From the NCBI RefSeq assembly GCF_000242595.2, contig NC_017098.1:1984001-2048000 (forward strand): DNA of 64,000 bases, given 5' to 3'. The translations under genes were made by a program, and so were the position numbers. Numbering within the stretch: the first letter of the stretch is position 1; every line of letters begins with the position of its first letter. Under the pieces are notes generated by a model. It did not search any database. It saw nothing but the letters and a program-made list of their open reading frames with translations, and was not told the origin of the DNA. Below are positions 53,435-61,600 of the stretch, piece after piece. This stretch comes from Spirochaeta africana DSM 8902. GTDB taxonomy: Bacteria > Spirochaetota > Spirochaetia > DSM-27196 > DSM-8902.

Positions 53435-54820
53435 ATGACAAAGTTAATACAGTTTTGCGCCACCATGCTTGCACTGATTTTTCTGGGGGGCTGTTCTTTT
53501 ACCAACCCTTCCGATACCCATCATCGCATGCAGCTGCAGCTCGACCGCTCTGCAATTAGCAACCTGGGTGGCGATCAGCTGCCAATGCAAGCAGATCTGC
53601 TGCTGGAAGGCAACATAGTATTCGAAGGTGAGCAGGATGGCATCCCCTTGTTCTATACCAGGAGCTCCGGCCTGATTCAGCGCTATCGCGGGGCGATCAC
53701 CCCCGATAACCCGGCAAGCCACACCCTTGGCTTTAATCGGGTCATCGCCGGCCGTTCATACCAGATTGTGGTGCAGATAGATGCCGGCGAGGAGAATGAT
53801 GCCCCGGAGGACGCCGTGCTCGTTGGGATATCAGATCCGGTATCGGTCTCCCCTGGTCAGCAAACCACAGTCTCGATTGAACTGGACTGGATGATCCCCG
53901 TCTCCTTTACCCCCGAACCGGCAGTCTACGCAGGAGGATTTGACAACACTGTACGATCAATCGATGCAAGCGGAAACCAGATCTGGGTATTTGAAGGCCA
54001 TACCGACGATGTACGTAACATAACTGCAGATGCTGATGGGTATGTATACTCTTCCTCCCGCGACGAGACCGTGCGCAAGATTACCCCCGAAGGACAGGAA
54101 GCCTGGTCGTTCGATGTTGGCGGCGATGCCATGTCGGTCGCGGTAGACAGCATGGGGAATGTCTACACCGCCAGCGGATTTGGCGGAGTCCTGCACAAGA
54201 TATCCCCCAGCGGGGATCTGATCTGGATCTACGAAGACTTGAACACCGGATCCTTTCAGAACCATGTAGCCGTCGACCGCGATGACAACCTCTACGTTGG
54301 CGGCGGCAATGGCCGCGTCTACCGGATACATCCCGATGGCCCCGATGCCCCCGAGGACACTATCCTCTGGAACAGCTATATTGGCAGCGGGAACACCATC
54401 TGGACCATCGATGTAGACGACATGTACGTATATGCAGGACAGTACAGCACACTTGCTGGTGCCGGAGGTACCGTTTCAAAACTGGATCTGGAACAAGGCG
54501 CTCTTGAATGGACCGAAACAACCTTCCGTACACAAACCGTGTTCGCAGATAATCTGGGCAACGTCTATGTTGCCGAATCGGCCGGGGAACCAACCGACGG
54601 TATCCTGCGTAAGATCGACAGCGATGGTGATACAGTCTGGACCTATGAGTACCTGCCGAGCCTGTACAGCGTTGCGGTTAACACCGATGGCATGATCTAT
54701 TTTTCCCCCTGGTCGCCGCATTTCTACAAGCTGGACGCTGACCGTGAAGAGCAGTGGCGGTTTAATGACGTTACCGGCGCCGTGCGTACCCTGGCTCTGC
54801 CGCCGGGTTTGCGGAACTGA
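53435..54820 (+). CDS. Lipoprotein with beta-propeller (PQQ/NHL-like), paralogous family member 3
   Basis: A 461-aa lipoprotein (lipobox FLGGC, Cys20). The N-terminal domain shares RVIAGRSYQIVVQIDAGE and AVLVGISDPVSVSPGQQT with the two lipoproteins at 47-50 kb. From residue about 160 it is a propeller built on repeated units such as VYAGGFDNTVRSIDASGNQIWVFEG, VYSSSRDETVRKITPEGQEAWSF and LYVGGGNGRVYRIHPDG. Probably surface or periplasmic. The ribosome-binding site lies inside a perfect hairpin. Confidence 0.85.
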   Translation: MTKLIQFCATMLALIFLGGCSFTNPSDTHHRMQLQLDRSAISNLGGDQLPMQADLLLEGNIVFEGEQDGIPLFYTRSSGLIQRYRGAITPDNPASHTLGFNRVIAGRSYQIVVQIDAGEENDAPEDAVLVGISDPVSVSPGQQTTVSIELDWMIPVSFTPEPAVYAGGFDNTVRSIDASGNQIWVFEGHTDDVRNITADADGYVYSSSRDETVRKITPEGQEAWSFDVGGDAMSVAVDSMGNVYTASGFGGVLHKISPSGDLIWIYEDLNTGSFQNHVAVDRDDNLYVGGGNGRVYRIHPDGPDAPEDTILWNSYIGSGNTIWTIDVDDMYVYAGQYSTLAGAGGTVSKLDLEQGALEWTETTFRTQTVFADNLGNVYVAESAGEPTDGILRKIDSDGDTVWTYEYLPSLYSVAVNTDGMIYFSPWSPHFYKLDADREEQWRFNDVTGAVRTLALPPGLRN

Positions 54821-54840
54821 CCGCAGCCCGGGTCGCAGGC

Positions 54841-55800
54841 CTACCAGCGACGATCGACCCGATAGATGTCCACACTCTCCTCGGCATAATGCATTACGTA
54901 GATATTTCCTTCGGGACAAACTGCCGGACGGGCGGAGACCTTCTGTTCCGCAAATACGAAAAAATCCAGCAGTTCGCCCTGTGGGGAAAAAACAATCATA
55001 GCCATATGATCATTCCAGTACCAGTTGCGGTCGGCATCCCGGCCGACATACCGAGTCCCCCGCATCGAAACCCGACTCGGCCATCCGGCCAGCTGCTCCA
55101 GAACCTCGTCATTGCCCGCCGCACGATGCTGCTCCTGCCAGTACTCCAAGAATACCTGGTAGTCCAGGGTCGCCGGCTCCCCATACAGAAACAGACGATC
55201 CTGTTCATCGATTGTAAGTCCCTCCAGGTCATAGCCTGAATCCGGCAGAAACAGCGCACGGGTTTCCTCCGTGGAGCGCAAGGATGCCCGATTGACCGCT
55301 GGATCCACCGAGGGATTGGTAATACTGACCAGATTATTGTGCACATCATGGATAAACAGTATGCCGTTGTGGTACCAGAAGGAGCGGTAATTTCTTCCTG
55401 GGTAATCTATATCATTGATGGACATAAGAAAAATGGTTTGTCCGGTTAAGCTAAAACCATAACTGAGATAATCCACGTTTCCACCGAATATAAAACCACC
55501 CTCGAAACGAATATTTTCATGCCCAATATTAACATCATGATTAACATCTAATTCAATTTCAAATAATTTATCATATACTACTATTCTTTTGTTTATTGTA
55601 TCAGAAAAATAATATCTATCATCAGTTATACTAAGTATAACTGGACCAGATGGGTCAATTGGATTTAATCGATAACCAAAATCACTACCACCACGGCCAA
55701 TAGAAAAGCAATTAACTAATTTAATCTCATAAAGCGGGTATGCAACTGCATTTACCCCCACAATTAGTAAAAAAATTGATGTCGTGAATCTCCTTTTCAT
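54841..55800 (-). CDS. Exported hypothetical protein with sharp internal GC shift
   Basis: A 319-aa protein with a signal peptide (MKRRFTTSIFLLIVGVNAVA) and a beta-propeller-like body (DRYYFSDTINKRIVVYD; VFLEYWQEQH; GNIYVMHYAEESVDIYRV) resembling 6-bladed NHL/LVIVD type proteins. I do not recognise a named family. Codons for residues 1-160 are AT-rich (about one third GC), those after it GC-rich (near 63 %). AGGAG is five bases before the ATG. It starts 8 bp after the NlpC/P60-like gene. Confidence 0.78.
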   Translation of the reverse strand: MKRRFTTSIFLLIVGVNAVAYPLYEIKLVNCFSIGRGGSDFGYRLNPIDPSGPVILSITDDRYYFSDTINKRIVVYDKLFEIELDVNHDVNIGHENIRFEGGFIFGGNVDYLSYGFSLTGQTIFLMSINDIDYPGRNYRSFWYHNGILFIHDVHNNLVSITNPSVDPAVNRASLRSTEETRALFLPDSGYDLEGLTIDEQDRLFLYGEPATLDYQVFLEYWQEQHRAAGNDEVLEQLAGWPSRVSMRGTRYVGRDADRNWYWNDHMAMIVFSPQGELLDFFVFAEQKVSARPAVCPEGNIYVMHYAEESVDIYRVDRRW

Positions 55801-55860
55801 AAACACTCCTAGTAAACGAGACGTAATACAACCCAATGCTCTGGGAAAAGACTACTAAGG
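55320..55860. other. AT-rich block crossing a gene boundary
   Basis: By hand count per 60-bp line, GC is 17-42 % from 55,321 to 55,860 (lowest 17 % at 55,561-55,620) against 63-70 % just beyond 55,320. The left edge is abrupt, the right edge gradual. The block holds the start of the 54841-55800 gene and the end of the next. Confidence 0.85.
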
Positions 55861-58649
55861 CTTCGAGATGCCTTAGCCGACCCTACGAATGGTATATTTG
55901 TATATGTCGCCTCCACCAACACAATATCCTCTTCCCGGATCGGGGTACCTTCGGGGGGCGGTTGTATGTGCGAGACCATCATGAGGTGGCCGGGATAGAA
56001 CACGATGTCGCCGGGTTTTACCAGATGCAGGTTTGGTGGGCTGCCGAAGGAGGCGCGCCGGGTGATTACTGCGGCAAGGCCGCGATCCTCGGTGGTGCTG
56101 TAGGGGTAGCGACGGGGCTGTGGGTGCGGGGTTGTCCAGTCATAGCGTTCGTTGAGGCGGTGCTGGCGGGTCCAACGGTAGGGGGCTCCGGGATAGCTGA
56201 AGGCGTGCTGGACCAGTGCAACGCAGTCCACGCCGGCGCCAAAGCGACCAAGCAGCTGGTCGTTCGGAAAGCGGCCGAGGCGGCGCAGATGTTCGGTCCA
56301 TCCGGGTACATACGGGTAACTGCCGGCAAAGGGTACCACCTGCAGTGCCCATGGGAGTGCGTCGTCTGCGGGGGGCGGGCCGAACTGGTACTCGAGTTCA
56401 CCGCGGGTCATGCCGGACTGCAGCGCGAGGTGATCGATGTGGCGGAGGTAGCTGGCCCAGTCCCGACCGGGGGCCTGGCTGTGCTGATCCAGGCCGAAGC
56501 TGCTATGCAGCTGGCGGATTGCGGTGAGTTTCCGGTAAAAGCCTTCCGGGGTGTCGGAGCCGTCGTAGTCGTAGGCCACGGCGCCGTGCTGGGTTGCACT
56601 GGATATCCAGGTGTAGTTCTCGGCAGGCAGCTCGCGGCTGTGTGTCGCCAGTTCATCGAGGCTGCGCCAGGAATCAAGCCAGGTGTTGCGTCTCCCCCAG
56701 GCGTCCTGTTCCCAGTGATAGCGATCAGAGATCCGGTTGGGGCCGAGATAGGCATGTGCGCGCCACAGGGCCTTGGTGTCGATAATCGACAGGATTGTCG
56801 GGGCATGCGCGGTCATGCCAAGCAGGCTGAAGCCGAGCCGGAAATCGTCGCCGGGATGGGCCCCGTCCAGTACGGCAGCGGTAAAGCCGGTCGAGCGACG
56901 ACCATCGGGGTGCTGGTAGGTGAGTATGTATCCGTCCGGATCGGGTTCAAGATATAACCCGGCGCCTGCGATGCCGACCCAGTCGTCGGTAAAGAGCTGG
57001 CTGTTGGGGATCACCCGATAGGGTGCGGCTTGCGGAACACCTGCTTCCTGGTGTATCCGGGCTTCATCCTGTCGGGTAAAGCGGGCGATCTCGATATGCT
57101 CGATGGTGTCTGCTGCTGCAAGCTGCACACCCAGGCTGATCCCGGTGCCGCTGTTGCGCCAGATGTTGGCCGGACGCAAGGCGTCTGGCGGCTGATCAAG
57201 ATACCAGGGGTCGATCGGGGCGGCTGGCTGCACGGCGATCTTCCCGATGGCAGGATGCCGGCTGCCGTCAAACTGCAGCCGGACAATGCCGGGCAATGGC
57301 TGCGGAATGCCGGTGTTGGGCAGATGGATGGGAACAGCGGGATGCAGTCCCTCTATACGGACATCAAGCTTTCCTGGTCGCGGGATGAGAACATCCCATG
57401 CCGGGGTATCCGGCATGCTGCCGGGAGGGCTGTCTTCCAGCGGCACGGCGATACGGCGTGCATGATAATCCGGCGGAGACACACCCGAACCGTCGCACTC
57501 CGGTCGGCAGAATTTTTCCAGAGAAAAAATGCCGGCTCTGAAGGTGACCCCGGACACACAACCGATGTCCGGTGATGCGGGACAGGTGACTGGCGAATTG
57601 GTGTCGGTAACCACAGCCAGAGTGCCCTCCGTTGTAACCAGTATATCCCCTGCTCTGAGGCTGTGCAAATCGGTGATTATGGTGGTGCAGGTCTCGAGCG
57701 CAGCGGGTGCTGCCTGCAGCAGGGTTTCGATTCCGGGCGAAAGTTCGGCCGCGACGGGAGGCGGCACTACTGCGGCAGGTTGTTCGGATGGCGGGTATTG
57801 ATCGGCTGTGGTGCCGGGGAGCAACCTGAGGGCGGCATCGGCGAGCTGCTGTCCCTCCGAAGCGGTAATCGAGCGCCTGGGAATCGGTGGTGCGGTACGG
57901 GTCTGCTGGTGAAATCCGGCGAGGACGGGATAGGCTGTGGTATGCAGCTGTTCCAGGTAGGCGGTCAGATAGGGGCAGGCGTCGGCGCCGTACAGGTGGT
58001 GCAGCCCGGAGATATAGGGCCGGGCGAGGTGATCCCGTGCTATGGGCAGACCGCGTGCAATAGCCGCCATGAGCTCACGCCGGTGGACTGGATCGTTGAT
58101 GCCGCCGGCAAACAGGGTCTGTATCACGGCGTGGGCGGCAGTGGGGTGCGCGGGATTTTGGGCAGCGATGGCGCGCAGCAGCTCCTGTTCGCCGACAAAT
58201 CGCTCTGGACGCGGGGCTGCCGTGAGCAGCAGGGAGCGGCCGGGGGGGCGGTACACCACCAGGGTCCGCGGCTGGTGTTCAATCGCAGGGATTATCAGGC
58301 TCCCGGGTTGATCGGAACTGAAGTGCTGTACCGATGCTGCTGTGGCAATAAGTTCACGGGCATGTGCATCTGACACGGCAGCATAGCGAATACTACGCAG
58401 CTGGCGGCGGGTGTGCAGTTCCTGCCAGTCCAGATCGGTACCACTGATGTCGATGGTCAGGCGGGCTGCCTGCCAGGGGGTACCGGCCGAGAAGAGCTGC
58501 AGCTCCTGTACGTGGGGCTGCTCACGGGTGATCAGCTGGGTACCGTAGACCGGTGGCGGCTGGGTGGATGGTTCGCTGCTGCCGCGCGCCCAGAGACAGA
58601 TGCTGGTACCCGATATCAGCAGGCATATCAGAACTGACAGTTCTTTCAT
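55809..58649 (-). CDS. Large exported protein with C-terminal NlpC/P60-like peptidase
   Basis: A 946-aa protein with a signal peptide (MKELSVLICLLISGTSICLWA). The N-terminal 750 residues are of unknown type. The C-terminal ~140 residues look like an NlpC/P60 cysteine peptidase: Cys809 in GAGVDCVALVQHAF and the histidine region PGDIVFYPGHLMMVSHI (His888). Such domains cleave cell-wall peptides. AAGGAGG precedes the ATG, which overlaps the upstream gene stop by 4 bp (ATGA), so both are co-translated. Confidence 0.83.
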   Translation of the reverse strand: MKELSVLICLLISGTSICLWARGSSEPSTQPPPVYGTQLITREQPHVQELQLFSAGTPWQAARLTIDISGTDLDWQELHTRRQLRSIRYAAVSDAHARELIATAASVQHFSSDQPGSLIIPAIEHQPRTLVVYRPPGRSLLLTAAPRPERFVGEQELLRAIAAQNPAHPTAAHAVIQTLFAGGINDPVHRRELMAAIARGLPIARDHLARPYISGLHHLYGADACPYLTAYLEQLHTTAYPVLAGFHQQTRTAPPIPRRSITASEGQQLADAALRLLPGTTADQYPPSEQPAAVVPPPVAAELSPGIETLLQAAPAALETCTTIITDLHSLRAGDILVTTEGTLAVVTDTNSPVTCPASPDIGCVSGVTFRAGIFSLEKFCRPECDGSGVSPPDYHARRIAVPLEDSPPGSMPDTPAWDVLIPRPGKLDVRIEGLHPAVPIHLPNTGIPQPLPGIVRLQFDGSRHPAIGKIAVQPAAPIDPWYLDQPPDALRPANIWRNSGTGISLGVQLAAADTIEHIEIARFTRQDEARIHQEAGVPQAAPYRVIPNSQLFTDDWVGIAGAGLYLEPDPDGYILTYQHPDGRRSTGFTAAVLDGAHPGDDFRLGFSLLGMTAHAPTILSIIDTKALWRAHAYLGPNRISDRYHWEQDAWGRRNTWLDSWRSLDELATHSRELPAENYTWISSATQHGAVAYDYDGSDTPEGFYRKLTAIRQLHSSFGLDQHSQAPGRDWASYLRHIDHLALQSGMTRGELEYQFGPPPADDALPWALQVVPFAGSYPYVPGWTEHLRRLGRFPNDQLLGRFGAGVDCVALVQHAFSYPGAPYRWTRQHRLNERYDWTTPHPQPRRYPYSTTEDRGLAAVITRRASFGSPPNLHLVKPGDIVFYPGHLMMVSHIQPPPEGTPIREEDIVLVEATYTNIPFVGSAKASRSLSSLFPEHWVVLRLVY

Positions 58650-61600
58650 TGGTCCTCCTTGTGGGATTGGTCCATCAGGGGTTCTATGGTGATCTGCAGC
58701 GGGGGAAGCCAGTCGGGAAACCGGATATCAAGCCAGCCGGCGGTATCCTGAATATCCAGGCTCCAGCCGGATTCCGTTGCCCCGGGCCAGTATGCCCGAC
58801 CGTGGACCAGCAGCATCGGGCGTCTGGGGGTCTGATGCGGGTTATGACTTGTGTTGTCGGGCGTGCTGTGGGGCGTGGTGCTTGGGGTGCCTGCGGTCGA
58901 GCTGCTGCAGAATCGGGAGTCAGTTGCAGCGTCGGGGCTGCAAGGTTCCAGCAACAGGCGATAGCGGCCCGTTCCTGTGTGAATCCGCAGGCTGCCGTCT
59001 GCTGATTCCGGGCACCAGGGTTCCTGGCCTGGGGTCACGGGGATGAGCCTGCCGTCGTGATCTCGATGCAGCTGGATGGCAGCAGGGGATGCAGCAGCAT
59101 AAAAGGAAAACTCCCGGGTGATCACGGTTCCGTTCCCGATGTCCACTGTTGCCTGCAGCTGAAAGCTGCCGGTGTGCGACGGCACCATAAAGCTGCCGGC
59201 TGCGGGTATCGGCTCAACCCTGGCGCCTGCATGGTCACCGATGTGCCAGCGTACCATGTCGGGGGGGACGGGATTTCCCTGCCAGTCCTGTACGCTATAG
59301 ACCAGGGGTTGGGTGCTGCCGGCCAGCAGCTGGCGGTGAATCCCCGGATGCTCCAGAAACACACCTGCCCGGGTTTCGATTTGCAGCATCTGCCCGGTAC
59401 TGGAAAGCAGGCGGCCATCGGGTGAGTACTGATCAAGCTGCAGGCGTGCTGCGGTGCTGCGGGACACAAACGGCAGCTGCACGCTGCCGCGGGCCTGCTG
59501 CAGCACCGTCAAGGCTTCCTTCCCCGGCAGCTGCAGGGTCCATTTGAGCGTACTGTCGGTCTTTGCTGCTGCGGCTGCCAGTTCCAGGGTATCCCCGCCG
59601 TAGGCCCTGGTTTCCGGGCGCGGGCTCTGGATGCGCAAGGTGTGGCGTCGCTGCACGAACACCATGTCCGGGCGCCCTGAACCACTGCCGCTGCCTGACA
59701 GGTATATGCGGCTGCCGGCAGTGGCAGACAGCATCAGCAGGCCGGGCTGGTCGGCACCAGCCTCCACAGGTACAAAACCGGGATAGAGCCCGCGACTGGT
59801 ACTGTCCGGCAGGATATAGATGTCGGCATCGACCAGCACGGTAAAGCTGAGCAGCTCCTGGTGGATGGCATGCCCTGCATCGGCAGCAGCGAGACGGATG
59901 TAGTCTGCCCCCTGCAGCTGCGGATAGCGATTCAGAATCGCGCCAGCGGCGGCTCCGGTGGTGGCGACACGGGAATCAAAATTGCGCACCAGCTGGCGGC
60001 CATCACGGGAGACCCGGAACTGGAGGTCGGCGATCCAGGCAGATCGCTCCCACCCGGGATCGGGAAAGGTCTGCCATTCCCCGACGGTCCCGGCCTGGTT
60101 TACCGCCCGGAAGACTATCGGAGAATTGCTGTGCGACGGGAGTTCAATACGGCCGTCACTCCGGCGTATCGTACCGGTATCGAGTCGGTACTCGAAGTAT
60201 GCAAGCCCGCTGGGACTGCAGCTGGCTGTAAGCTTCAGCCAGCTGCGGTCTGCAACGGTATGCAGCCAGGCGGTGGCCGTCGGGATGGAGTCGTCAATCC
60301 CGATTCTTTGTGTTTTGACGGTGTGGTTACCGGCGTGGTCACGGGCTTCGATCCGCAGCTGGTGGGTTCCGTTTCCGGACAGATGCACGCTGTGTTGCCG
60401 GCTGATCTGCCGGGTATATTCCCTGCCCTGGTATTCATGCTGCAGGCTGGCGGCAGCCAGCCCGCTCGCGCCGGGATCGATCTGTATCGGAATCGATCCT
60501 CCCCTGGCCAGCCAGACGGTATCAACGCCGGAACCGGCAGGGATGGCCGACACACCAGTGGTGATGACCGGCGGTTCGCTATCCAGTCGCAGTCGCTGCA
60601 GCCTGGCGGTCTCGCGTCGGCCATCATAGGCAATCGAGTAGTACTGCAGCTGCAGTTCACCGCCAGCCGGCAATTCTATACGGCCGGTATACCGGTCATA
60701 CCCCTGCAGGCTGTTCAGGCGATAATGGGTTGCGGCCACCCGGCCAGCCGGATCTACGGCATCCAGCCGTATCCCGGGAATAGTGCGATAGAAACCATTG
60801 TCGCCATCCGGTTGAGGCGGATCCAGCAGCAGCGTGGTACGGGGAGGCGGCATAATTCCGCCCCCGATACAAACCAGCTCGCCCTGGCTGAGCAGCAGCA
60901 GCATCCCGGCCGATGCAACTATCTGTTCAGCGGCAAGTTCCAGCTCCCAGAGTGTGTGCAGATAGGCGGTATGCAGGACAGACAGCGCTTGCTCCCCTGG
61001 CATGACGAATGCCTTGCCGCTGCCAATCGCTTGATAGCTGCCAAACGGCAGGGTGTGCAGCAGATCCAGTCCGTCTGCGGCATACACCCGGGTTTCTTCA
61101 GGCGACGAGAGATATATCTTTCCATTACCCGCAAGCAGTGTCGGTGTGTGCATACGATGTTCGACCGTGTTCGCCAGGCGTCCCTCGCGGCAGATGAGAT
61201 ACAGGTTCGCATCGTCTACAGCAGCGATCATACCGGTCGGCCCGGCGACACCCGGCAGGGCTGCCGCAGCGCTTACCAGGAGGTATGGCAGTTCCCAGGC
61301 GGCTGCGGATTGTGTTGCGGCAGGCGCGGATTCTGCCGTTATTGCCGGGAGAGCAAGCACCGGCTGCAACCCTCCGCGACCCCATCGCCATATTTCGGAA
61401 CGTTGATTTCCCGATACGCTGATATACTGACCCTCGCTGTGCCAGCTTCCGGCAAGCCGGCCGCGCAGCTGGCCGGTGGATGGATCGATCCTCAGAACCC
61501 TGTCGAGAGTACCCTTTTCTGTTGCTGCCAGGAGTTCTCCGGCATGGAGATGGAGAATCCGGGTATTCTCCCGGCGCCACAGTTCCCGCCCGTCGCTGCC

